DNA from: Gammaproteobacteria bacterium
Lineage (GTDB): Bacteria; Pseudomonadota; Gammaproteobacteria; Thiohalospirales; Thiohalospiraceae
Assembly: GCA_024277575.1 (NCBI GenBank)
Contig: JAJRUX010000214.1
Span: forward strand, 1 to 47,729
Length of the DNA: 47,729 bases
Direction: 5' to 3'
A program made the translations under genes and the position numbers. Under the pieces are notes generated by a model that did no database searches, was not told where the DNA came from, and saw only the letters and a program-made list of their open reading frames with translations. Shown piece after piece: positions 1-8,297 of the stretch; the stretch's first letter is position 1, and each line of letters opens with the position of its first letter.

Positions 1-334
1 CAATCTCGACCGATACGGTGACCAGTTCGCCCGGCGTATTCTGGCGGAACAGGAGTGGGCGGCCTTCCGGGCTAGCAACCGCCGTGCACATTTTCTGGCC
101 AAACGTTTTGCTGCCAAGGAGGCCGCGGTCAAGGCGATGGGAACCGGATTCCGCAACGGCATTACCCTGAAACAGATTGCCATCACTCATGAGCAGGATG
201 GCCGCCCGCTGCTTGTCTTCAGTGAACAGGCGCAGGAGTTTATCACCCGTAGTGGAATAAAATCGGCCCACCTCAGCTTGTCTGACGAGGAAGAGTATGC
301 ACTGGCGTTTGTTACCCTGCAGTGTAAAAATTGA
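1..334 (+). CDS. acpS: holo-[acyl-carrier-protein] synthase, 5' truncated by the window edge
   Basis: Open frame from the first bases (reading from base 2) to the TGA at 332-334. The ATG-initiated ORF in the track starts too late, because the frame is open upstream and carries the family signature AKRFAAKEAAVKAMGTG before and across that ATG. AcpS transfers 4'-phosphopantetheine from CoA to a serine of apo-acyl carrier protein. The Glu in the AKEA motif belongs to the Mg/CoA site of the family. The N-terminal part with the conserved GxD motif lies outside the window. The stop is 20 bp from the lolA start. AcpS usually follows pdxJ, so its contact with lolA is a local junction of two conserved blocks. 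Assignment is firm; only the C-terminal ~110 residues are visible. Confidence 0.9.
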   Translation, partial: NLDRYGDQFARRILAEQEWAAFRASNRRAHFLAKRFAAKEAAVKAMGTGFRNGITLKQIAITHEQDGRPLLVFSEQAQEFITRSGIKSAHLSLSDEEEYALAFVTLQCKN

Positions 335-353
335 ATATCAAACTGGAACTATC

Positions 354-983
354 ATGGAAATAACAAGCAGATTTTTTATCATTTTTTTTCTGGTGCTGAC
401 AGCAACTGTTGTCGAGGCAAAAACAGCGCGTGAACATCTTGACGCCTTTTACAACAAAATAAAAACTATGCAGGCCGGATTTATCCAGACCCGGTTTGAT
501 GAAAATGGCAAACCCCTGCAAACCAGTGAGGGGATATTTGCCCTGCAGCGCCCGGGAAAATTTCGTTTCGAATATACCAAACCCTACAAACAGCTCTATG
601 TGGCCGATGGTGGAAAAATATGGAACTATGATCCCGATCTGGAGCAGGTTATTGTCAAGTCAATCGACAGCGCTCTTGGTGATACTCCTGCTCTGCTGCT
701 TAGCGGCAAACGCCCGCTAGAGAATGATTTTGTTATTCAGTCGCTGAAACGTGACAAGTCAGATCTGCAATGGCTGGAACTGCTCCCCAAAAAGAAGGAG
801 AGTAGTTTCAAAAGTGTTCGGCTGGGCTTTAGTGACAAGGGGCTGCGCCTGATGGAGGTGGTTGACATACTCGGGCAGACCACCCGCCTGCAGTTTCGTA
901 ATGTGAAGGTTAATACCCGGCTTGCCCCCGAACTGTTTAGCTTCACCGCGCCCAAAGGGGTGGATGTTATTGATGGCCAATAG
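354..983 (+). CDS. lolA: outer-membrane lipoprotein carrier protein LolA
   Basis: Periplasmic chaperone that takes lipoproteins from LolCDE and passes them to LolB. I start it at the ATG at 354 (209 aa), not at 297, because MEITSRFFIIFFLVLTATVVEA is a clean signal peptide and the longer version would overlap acpS and bury it. Family motifs are visible: PGKFRFEYTKPYKQLYVADG followed by KIWNYDPDLEQV in the middle, and the PxLFSFTAPKGVDV-type end. Length is normal for LolA. It lies between acpS and rarA; lolA-rarA-serS is a conserved gammaproteobacterial order. The gap to rarA is short (41 bp) with no obvious terminator, so co-transcription is likely. Confidence 0.95.
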   Translation: MEITSRFFIIFFLVLTATVVEAKTAREHLDAFYNKIKTMQAGFIQTRFDENGKPLQTSEGIFALQRPGKFRFEYTKPYKQLYVADGGKIWNYDPDLEQVIVKSIDSALGDTPALLLSGKRPLENDFVIQSLKRDKSDLQWLELLPKKKESSFKSVRLGFSDKGLRLMEVVDILGQTTRLQFRNVKVNTRLAPELFSFTAPKGVDVIDGQ

Positions 984-1024
984 CGTTGCTGACTGATCGT
1001 TGGTGATGTACTCATGAGTCCCGA

Positions 1025-2356
1025 ATGAACTCTGGCGAACTGTTTCCGCAGCACGAGCCGAATCAGGCCGATCAGCCACTGGCGGATCGTATGCGTCCCC
1101 GCTCGCTGGATGAGTTTTGTGGCCAGTCCCATCTGCTGGGTAACGGTAAACCCCTGCGCCAGGCAATTGAGGCGGATCGCCTCCACTCAATGATCTTCTG
1201 GGGGCCACCCGGAACCGGAAAAACCACGCTGGCGCGGATGATTGCCCACCATGCCCAAGCGCAGTTCCTGAGCATCTCTGCTGTGCTCTCCGGGGTGAAG
1301 GATATTCGTGCTGCCATTCAGCAGGCCAAACAGGTGCGTGAAATTTCCGCGCAGGGAACTATCCTGTTTGTAGATGAAGTACACCGCTTCAATAAATCCC
1401 AGCAGGATGCCTTTCTCCCTTTCGTGGAGGATGGCACCGTCACCTTTATTGGTGCGACCACCGAAAACCCCTCTTTTGAACTTAACAATGCCCTGCTGTC
1501 ACGGGCGCGGGTCTATGTACTCAAATCACTGCACACGGAAGAGCTGCGTGAGATTGTCGACAATGCACTGGAAGATGATGTGCGCGGGTTGGGCAGCCGG
1601 AATCTGCATTGCGCTCCGGAGCTGCGTGACACGCTGGCGAAGGCCGCTGATGGTGATGCGCGGCGCGTCCTGAATCTGTTGGAGATCTGTGCCGATCTGA
1701 GTGAAAACGGCACCATCAGCGCAGAGAGTGTTCAAGAGGTGATCAGCGGTGGCGTGCGCCGTTTTGACAAGGGTGGCGAAGCCTTTTATGACCAGATCTC
1801 CGCACTGCATAAATCGGTGCGCGGCTCATCCCCTGATGCTGCCCTGTACTGGTTTGTCCGGATGCTGGATGGTGGTTGCGATCCCCTTTATATCGCCCGG
1901 CGTGTGGTGCGCATGGCGAGTGAAGATATCGGCAATGCCGATCCGCGCGGACTGCAGTTGGCTCTCAACGCCTGGGATGTGCAACAGCGGTTGGGCAGCC
2001 CCGAAGGCGAACTGACCATCGCCCAGGCCATCATCTACCTTGCCTGTGCTCCCAAAAGCAATGCTGTCTATACCGCCTTTAACGAAGCCATGAGCGATGT
2101 CCGGCAGCACAGATCCCATGAAGTACCGATTCACCTGCGTAATGCGCCCACCCCGTTGATGAAGGAGCTGGGTTATGGGAAAAAATATCGTTATGCCCAT
2201 GATGAACCAGAGGGTTATGCGGCAGGGGAAAACTACTTTCCCGATGAGATGGGGCCACGAAACTACTATCGTCCGGTGACACGTGGTCTGGAGTTGAAAA
2301 TTGCAGACAAACTGAAACATTTGCGCGAGTTGGACAAGGCGAATTTCAGCAGTTGA
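1025..2356 (+). CDS. rarA: replication-associated recombination protein A (RarA/MgsA), AAA+ ATPase
   Basis: 443 aa AAA+ ATPase of the RarA/MgsA/WRNIP1 family, which acts at stalled or gapped replication forks and binds SSB. Walker A is GPPGTGKTT at about residue 60 and Walker B is [12 protein letters not shown] near residue 115. Sensor-1 is in the [12 protein letters not shown] segment and sensor-2 in [11 protein letters not shown]. The C-terminal clamp-loader-like tetramerisation region includes [12 protein letters not shown] and the conserved [19 protein letters not shown] segment. The C-terminal [12 protein letters not shown] stretch is typical. Length is as expected. It follows lolA and is closed by a hairpin terminator about 40 bp after the stop. 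Confidence 0.96.
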   Translation: MNSGELFPQHEPNQADQPLADRMRPRSLDEFCGQSHLLGNGKPLRQAIEADRLHSMIFWGPPGTGKTTLARMIAHHAQAQFLSISAVLSGVKDIRAAIQQAKQVREISAQGTILFVDEVHRFNKSQQDAFLPFVEDGTVTFIGATTENPSFELNNALLSRARVYVLKSLHTEELREIVDNALEDDVRGLGSRNLHCAPELRDTLAKAADGDARRVLNLLEICADLSENGTISAESVQEVISGGVRRFDKGGEAFYDQISALHKSVRGSSPDAALYWFVRMLDGGCDPLYIARRVVRMASEDIGNADPRGLQLALNAWDVQQRLGSPEGELTIAQAIIYLACAPKSNAVYTAFNEAMSDVRQHRSHEVPIHLRNAPTPLMKELGYGKKYRYAHDEPEGYAAGENYFPDEMGPRNYYRPVTRGLELKIADKLKHLRELDKANFSS

Positions 2357-2396
2357 GCTTTTGGGTTGCTTCCATCCTGAATTTTTCCCCGCGGGA

Positions 2397-2419
2397 AAAG
2401 GGGGCATTCCCCTTTCTTT
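2397..2419 (+). terminator. Rho-independent terminator after rarA
   Basis: Stem AAAGGGG / CCCCTTT (7 bp) with a GCATT loop, followed by CTTT. An adjacent palindrome TTTTCCC-CGC-GGGAAAA begins just upstream, so alternative foldings exist. The T tract is short, so strength is uncertain. The rest of the gap to crcB (2420-2648) shows no gene, and I could not recognise a fluoride (crcB-motif) riboswitch in it. Confidence 0.6.
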
Positions 2420-2648
2420 AATCTGCAAGGCGTAGTGAATTTCAGGTCAAAACAACCTGTGGAGCTTTATGGGAAATTTGCTCACGCCATGTCACTTTTT
2501 GAGAAAAGCAAGACGCTGCAATGTTATGGTGTCAACACGAGTTGTTTGCTGATTAATAGCTGGAAAAACGGCTGTTCGGCGCATACAATCAACCCTTTGA
2601 ACTGATAGCCGTTCAAATCGGGAATACGAAAGCGGGGAGCACAAACTA

Positions 2649-3023
2649 TTGATTCAGACCATAGCCATAGCGGGTGGTGGGGCCGTTGGTGCTCTGTTGC
2701 GCTTTTGGGTGTCCACCTGGGTTTACGCCCGGCTGGGCAGGGAGTTTCCGTGGGGAACGCTGGCGGTCAACGTGGCGGGCTCGCTGTTGATGGGTCTGTT
2801 GTATATTTTGTTGATAGAGCGTTTGAGCCTTCCTCCGGTCTGGCGTGCTGCGCTGTTGGTGGGGTTGCTGGGCGCATTCACTACCTTCTCCACCTTCTCT
2901 ATCGAAACCCTCAACCTGATTGAAGATGGGGCGCTGCTCAAGGCGCTGATGAATATTCTGCTCAGCGTAACGCTGTGTCTATTTGGCGCATGGCTGGGTG
3001 TACTGCTTGGGAGAACAATATGA
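2649..3023 (+). CDS. crcB: fluoride ion channel CrcB/Fluc
   Basis: 124 aa, four hydrophobic segments, the normal size of a Fluc subunit (dual-topology dimer exporting fluoride). Motifs seen: GGGAVGALLRFWVS at the N-terminus, WGTLAVNVAGSLLMG (the family Asn) and GLLGAFTTFSTFSIET, the Phe-box region lining the pore. The start is a TTG at 2649 preceded by GGGGAGC; no in-frame ATG gives the conserved N-terminus. Its stop overlaps the start of the DUF190 gene (ATGA), so the two are translationally coupled. crcB beside serS is common in gammaproteobacteria. I see no fluoride riboswitch upstream, so its control is unclear. Confidence 0.93.
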   Translation: MIQTIAIAGGGAVGALLRFWVSTWVYARLGREFPWGTLAVNVAGSLLMGLLYILLIERLSLPPVWRAALLVGLLGAFTTFSTFSIETLNLIEDGALLKALMNILLSVTLCLFGAWLGVLLGRTI

Positions 3024-3325
3024 AAGGTCGGGAACTGACTATGGTGCGCATCTACCTGCTGGAAGGTGAGGTGCAACTCAACAACCTGCTCAAACGTCTG
3101 CATGACTGGGAAAAATTGCGTGGGCTGACCGTGTTTCGCGGTATCAGTGGTTTTGGTAGTAATGGTGAAATCCACAGCGCCAAGCTGATCGATCTGGCCA
3201 TGGAGTTGCCCATTGTGGTGGAGTTTTTTGATGAAAACAAAAAAGTGCAGGCGATTCTCGAGCACCTGGAAGATGACATCAAACCGGGTCATGTGGCGTG
3301 GTGGCCGGTGCAGATAAACGAGTAG
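3020..3325 (+). CDS. DUF190 family protein, PII-like fold
   Basis: 101 aa from the ATG at 3020 that overlaps the crcB stop. The track's longer start at 2975 lies inside crcB and is less likely. The family (PF02641) has a PII/ferredoxin-like fold and is repeatedly found next to crcB. The sequence shows the typical VRIYLLEGEVQLNNLLKRL start, the central GLTVFRGISGFGSNG loop and PIVVEFFDENKKV, ending in the GHVAWWPV segment. Its biochemical role is unknown; the coupling to a fluoride channel suggests a regulatory or accessory part in ion homeostasis (inference from context only). Confidence 0.88.
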   Translation: MKGRELTMVRIYLLEGEVQLNNLLKRLHDWEKLRGLTVFRGISGFGSNGEIHSAKLIDLAMELPIVVEFFDENKKVQAILEHLEDDIKPGHVAWWPVQINE

Positions 3326-3334
3326 TCAAGAGAA

Positions 3335-3741
3335 GTGAAAAAAGCAATTCTGGAGATCTATGCGCTGGCCGTCTGTTTTGCAGCCATCACCTGTTTTGTT
3401 ATTGCTGCAGGAGTGGGTTTATATGCCTTGATTGGAACAGTAAATCCCGAGTTTACCCTTGAGTCATGGCAGTATGATCGTCACCAGAGTAATGAGGCTT
3501 TTGGTCGAGTGCTCCTCCACCCATCCCGTTTGAGGGAAAAGGAGAGAAAAGAGTGCGTCCGCCCGAGCAGGAGTTGGCCCGGCAGCGCAATGAAAGCTAT
3601 CAGCTTGTCATTCGCGCAGAACAGCGCAATAGGATGCAGACTTTGGTGCAAGTTATGATCATCCTGTTCATCGATATTGTGGTCTTCATGATTCATTGGC
3701 GTATTGCCAGGAAAGAACGCCTGGAAGAAAACAGCGCCTGA
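3335..3741 (+). pseudogene. small membrane protein gene broken by a frameshift/insertion
   Basis: Two ORF pieces appear to be one gene. The first (GTG at 3335) begins MKKAILEIYALAVCFAAITCF with a membrane segment and runs normally to DRHQSNEAFGR. It then passes into an uncharacteristic stretch VLLHPSRLREKERKE, and the natural continuation RPPEQELARQRNESYQLVIR lies in another frame (3553-3741), ending in a second membrane helix, MIILFIDIVVFMIHWRIARK. Between them, about 3510-3552, the DNA looks like a small imperfect hairpin (CTCC..CATCCC..GAGGGA..GGAG). A short palindromic insertion or an indel would explain the break. The intact form would be a two-helix membrane protein of about 110-130 aa between DUF190 and serS. 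Function unknown. A sequencing error is an alternative. Confidence 0.6.
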
Positions 3742-5043
<1,302 letters not shown>

Positions 5044-5094
5044 CACATATGCTGTTTGTGGCATTATTGTTGATGGAAACACTGGCGCTTGCGG

Positions 5095-6123
5095 TTAATC
5101 CAGCGTCATGGCTTTGAAAAAATTCCATACCTCACTCGTCATTTCAATATCATGATTCTGTTTTCCGAAATATTGCTCAAACAACCAGGAGTACTGTTCC
5201 TGAATGCTTGGGGCGGAGTGTCCACCGCCGTTTATTTTGTACAGCACAACTTCCGTCCCCTCGATGCCATTTGAATAGCGGTAGCGGGTTACTGTGCTAT
5301 TGTCCTGTTTATTGATATCAGGAAAATCATAGACAACCGGTGTGGGGTTTGTTTGGTTGACGGTTGTCCATATATTTACGGAGTCTTCTGTTGAGTAAAC
5401 AGTTCCATGGTCGGGTTTGGGCGGATTGGAGAGTACTCCCCCGTGGTATGGAAGGTGGTTGTCGTCGGTGCCGTTCATAAACAGTATGGAGATCGGTTTG
5501 ACGGGTTGGGCGCATTTTGAGTCGTCCGGCATTGCGGCTGCAACGGCTGCGACCGCTGCGATTTTGTCAGATAATTCTATGGCCATTCTCAGGGCCATCA
5601 GCCCTCCATTGGATGTTCCAGAGACATATATTCTGCTCCTGTCGATGCGGTATTTTGATTGGATATCATCAATCAAGGTGGAGATGAATTTTACATCGTC
5701 TGCAATCGAGCTTACGGTTGAATTTGCTAGGCAGTCATTCCATGTGGGCTTTCCATATTTTCCATTCAAACCTTCGGGATAGACAACAATACACTTTTCC
5801 CTATCAGCCAGGTTCATCCATAGTTTGTACGGAGTTTTATGCCCGCTCTCTCCCGTCTCATCTTCTATGTAGATTCCGCCACCGTGCAGTTCGAAGATTA
5901 ATGGATGTGGGGTATGTTCCAATCCATGCGGCAGGTAAATGGCATATCTTCTTGTTTGACCATCAACCTGTATGGTTCGGGTTGACAGACCGTAGTTTGC
6001 GGTTGGGGTGATCTCAACGGACCCCTGACAACCGGCAATAAAAACGGTGACAAGAGCAGCTGTCCACAGCTGGAAAAACAGGTGATTCTCTTTTCTGGAA
6101 ATACTCTGTTTTGTTGCAATCAC
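5095..6123 (-). CDS. lipoprotein esterase, PHB-depolymerase/feruloyl-esterase-like (alpha/beta hydrolase)
   Basis: 342 aa starting at a GTG (GTGA overlap with the restored pcm frame). The signal peptide ends in FIAGC, a usable lipobox, so the mature protein is probably a lipid-anchored envelope enzyme. The fold is that of secreted CE1/PHB depolymerase esterases: RRYAIYLPHGL, the oxyanion region ELHGGG, VVYPEGLNG, and the nucleophile elbow GTSNGG (Ser near residue 169). ILFMNGTDDNHLPYHGG probably supplies the acid, and GGGHSAP the catalytic His. Substrate is not evident from sequence; polyester or feruloyl-type esters are only family options. By eye the gene is more AT-rich than its neighbours, which may mean recent acquisition. 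It is last in the DUF6763-pcm-esterase operon. Confidence 0.75.
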   Translation of the reverse strand: MIATKQSISRKENHLFFQLWTAALVTVFIAGCQGSVEITPTANYGLSTRTIQVDGQTRRYAIYLPHGLEHTPHPLIFELHGGGIYIEDETGESGHKTPYKLWMNLADREKCIVVYPEGLNGKYGKPTWNDCLANSTVSSIADDVKFISTLIDDIQSKYRIDRSRIYVSGTSNGGLMALRMAIELSDKIAAVAAVAAAMPDDSKCAQPVKPISILFMNGTDDNHLPYHGGVLSNPPKPDHGTVYSTEDSVNIWTTVNQTNPTPVVYDFPDINKQDNSTVTRYRYSNGIEGTEVVLYKINGGGHSAPSIQEQYSWLFEQYFGKQNHDIEMTSEVWNFFKAMTLD

Positions 6124-6777
6124 TGCATTTCTGTTCCATGTTTTCCGGTAAGGGGAACAAATACCACGCCAACTATATCACGGGTCTGGTTGGTGCTGTC
6201 TTTTCCTTTCTCCAGTATGACCAGCGTCTGGGACATGGGGGACTGGGCAACGGGGATTACCAGCCGTCCGCCCGGTTTGAGTTGTTTTATCAGGGGTGGT
6301 GGAGGCAGCCGCGACGATGATGCCTTCGAAGGGTGCATGTTCCGGCCAGCCGTAATAATCATCACTTGCGCGGATTTCCACGTTGCAGTGTTCCAGCCTG
6401 CGCAACCGGGCGCTGGCCCGGCAAGCAAGTTTGTCAGCAATTTCGATACCGTACACCTGTTTCACCAGCCGCGACAGGATAGCGGCCTGATAGCCCGAGC
6501 CGGTGCCTATATCCAGGACTACATCGGTCTCTTTTGACTGAAGCAGATCGATCATCAGCGCCACGATATAGGGTTGGGAGATGGTCTGTCCGTGGCCGAT
6601 AGGCAAGGGGCGGTTATCGTAGACATGGTTTTTGTGATCACGCGCGATAAATTCATCACGCGGAACGCTACGGATTGCCTCTATAACCCTCGGGCCGATA
6701 ACGGCTTTGCCGATTTCATGACGGCTGTACTCAATGTCTGCTTCAATTGCCCGGATCATCCCTTCCAGTTCATTCAA
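6120..6777 (-). pseudogene. pcm: protein-L-isoaspartate O-methyltransferase with an apparent frameshift
   Basis: Repair enzyme that uses S-adenosylmethionine to methylate isoaspartyl residues. Reading from ATG 6777, family motifs follow in order: PRDEFI, YDNRPLPIGHGQTISQPYIV, the SAM motif VLDIGTGSGYQAAILS, VYGIEI and APFEGIIVAAAS. At about 6294-6300 the frame is lost: the ORF continues with unrelated residues to a stop at 6178. The correct continuation LIKQLKPGGRLVIPV...GVVFVPLTGK lies one frame over and ends at 6120, where it would overlap the esterase start. One extra base (or two missing) in TCCACCACCCCTG explains this. The restored protein is about 219 aa, normal for Pcm. Either a recent inactivating mutation or a sequencing error in the C-rich tract. 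Confidence 0.72.
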
Positions 6778-6780
6778 GAT

Positions 6781-7089
6781 TTACCTCCGCTCTTTGTTTG
6801 CCAGTTCGTCAAGGGGTTCATCCCACTCTTCCTGGTTTATTTCAGTATCGGCAAACAGGGTTTCGGTGCTGTCAATTTCGTCGTAAGGTCCCGACCAGTT
6901 TTCCGGTTCGGCGGTAGGCTCGATCTCCAGCTGATTCCAGTCGTCCAGATCGATCTCTTCCAGGCTTCCATCAAAATACTGGAGCATGACTGTTCCTGCA
7001 TCATCGTCTGTTGCCACCACAACGAACTCTTGTCCCTTGTCGAGATGGCGATACCACTGGTCGATGACCGGTTCCGGTTTTGTCTCCAT
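6781..7089 (-). CDS. DUF6763 family conserved hypothetical protein
   Basis: 102 aa, strongly acidic small cytoplasmic protein with no signal peptide. It resembles the DUF6763 family of gammaproteobacteria: the pattern PVIDQWYRHLDKGQEFVVVA, then QYFDGSLEEIDLDDW, is the recognisable core. A C-terminal tail rich in Glu/Asp follows. Function unknown. Its stop is 3 bp from the pcm start, and it is the first gene of the minus-strand operon. The 108 bp region 7090-7197 separates it from the divergent four-gene cluster and should hold promoters for both directions; I could not assign these confidently. Confidence 0.75.
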   Translation of the reverse strand: METKPEPVIDQWYRHLDKGQEFVVVATDDDAGTVMLQYFDGSLEEIDLDDWNQLEIEPTAEPENWSGPYDEIDSTETLFADTEINQEEWDEPLDELANKERR

Positions 7090-7197
7090 TTTTCCCTCCC
7101 GGTATCCTGAAATTTTTTTGGTATTTGCTATCTTTAAAGTATATGCGTTATCGGCGATCTGTCATCTACAAATTCATATGGGCAGAGGATTGAAAAA

Positions 7198-7443
7198 ATG
7201 AACAGCAGTGCACAGATACGGCAGGTTGGCGCCCCGGACCCCGAGCTGAGAAATTCACCGGTTGCGGATGAGGCGAGTGACGAATTCGAGGTGCTCAAAC
7301 AGGAGCTGCCCGGAGATCCGTTCTGTTACTTCAACAACCGCAGTTATCCCCACAACAGCTATGTATGCAGCGGGGAGACGCTGTTGCGTTGTGACTACGG
7401 TATCTGGGTGCGGCAAGGGGGGTGCGACCCGGATAATCCCTGA
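7198..7443 (+). CDS. small Cys-rich protein, DUF1496/YnjH-like
   Basis: 81 aa, no signal peptide or membrane helix. The N-terminal half (about 1-40) is acidic and looks disordered. The C-terminal half is compact and Cys-rich: CYFNNRSYPHNSYVCSG, then LLRCDYGIWVRQGGC, giving four cysteines at the spacing seen in DUF1496 proteins. The remaining tail is DPDNP. The first gene of a four-gene cluster, its TGA overlaps the ATG of the amidohydrolase gene (TGATG), so translation is coupled. It may be the protein substrate, a carrier or a subunit for the three enzymes that follow; this is inference from position and size. The family resemblance is moderate. Confidence 0.72.
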   Translation: MNSSAQIRQVGAPDPELRNSPVADEASDEFEVLKQELPGDPFCYFNNRSYPHNSYVCSGETLLRCDYGIWVRQGGCDPDNP

Positions 7444-8297
7444 TGCGAAATACCATGAAAATATTGAAGCCGGTTGGTCAGGCCGGGCGGAACACTAGGG
7501 TGGTAATGGGTTCTGACCGGATTCCACTCTGGTATGAGCACAAGGGAGAGGGGGTTCTTTTTGCCACGGCCCTTCATTCCGGTCATCTGCTGCGGCCGGA
7601 GTTGCTCGGGCAGACGGCGCTGGATGAGGAGAGCCGCTTGCGTGAGGAGGATCCCTATACCGATCAGTGGGCCAGGGTTGCGCCCAACTGGATGATACCC
7701 GCACGTTCGCGTTTCGAGGTTGATCTGAATCGTGACAGGGGTGAGGCTGTCTATCTGCAGCCGGAGGATGCCTGGAACCTGAAGGTCTGGAAAAACACCC
7801 CCACCAACGCAATGATTGAACACTCGCTGGCCGAATATGATGCGTTTTACCAGGAGCTTGAGGAGTTTCTGACCGGCATGGTGCAGCGTTACGGTCGCTT
7901 TGTGGTGTATGACCTGCACGCCTATAACCACCGGAGAGAGGGACCTGACAGGCCACCCTCCAATCCCGCCACCCATCCTGATATCAATCTTGGAACCGGC
8001 ACCATGGATCGCCGGCGTTGGGCGCCCGTGGTGGAGCGTTTTCTGCATGACATGCGGGAGTATGATTTTCCCGATCGCCGCCTTACTGTTGGCGAAAATA
8101 TTGTATTCAGGGGGCGGTATTTTCCACACTGGGTTCACACACGTTTCCCCGAAACCGGCTGCGCACTGGCCATCGAGGTGAAGAAGTTTTACATGGATGA
8201 GTGGACCGGAAAGGCAGATCCGTCCCTGGTCAGGGCGGTACAGGATGCAATCGCCTACACGGTTCCCGGCGTGGTTGAGGAGCTGAAAAAGCTGTGA
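7443..8297 (+). CDS. N-formylglutamate amidohydrolase-like zinc hydrolase
   Basis: 284 aa member of the N-formylglutamate amidohydrolase family (PF05013), which hydrolyses an N-formyl or similar amide next to glutamate; HutG-type enzymes act in histidine breakdown. Motifs: TALHSGHLL (metal-binding His), EEDPYTDQW, RSRFEVDLNRDR, VVYDLHAYNHRR (second metal region) and EVKKFYMDEWTGK near the C-terminus. There is no other hut gene nearby, so a histidine-degradation role is unlikely. The partner genes suggest that it acts on a glutamate- or peptide-like substrate. It overlaps both neighbours (TGATG upstream, GTGA downstream). An ATG at 7455 is a possible alternative start. Confidence 0.85.
   Translation: MRNTMKILKPVGQAGRNTRVVMGSDRIPLWYEHKGEGVLFATALHSGHLLRPELLGQTALDEESRLREEDPYTDQWARVAPNWMIPARSRFEVDLNRDRGEAVYLQPEDAWNLKVWKNTPTNAMIEHSLAEYDAFYQELEEFLTGMVQRYGRFVVYDLHAYNHRREGPDRPPSNPATHPDINLGTGTMDRRRWAPVVERFLHDMREYDFPDRRLTVGENIVFRGRYFPHWVHTRFPETGCALAIEVKKFYMDEWTGKADPSLVRAVQDAIAYTVPGVVEELKKL

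Noticed and set aside
759-1208. Long minus-strand ORFs over lolA/rarA and similar antisense ORFs over leuC, pgaA, pgaB, purA and hisZ
   Set aside because: They are shadows of strongly conserved plus-strand genes and have no recognisable protein features.
2420-2648. Possible fluoride riboswitch upstream of crcB
   Set aside because: I could not find the conserved crcB-motif pseudoknot elements; position alone is not evidence. A covariance-model search would decide.
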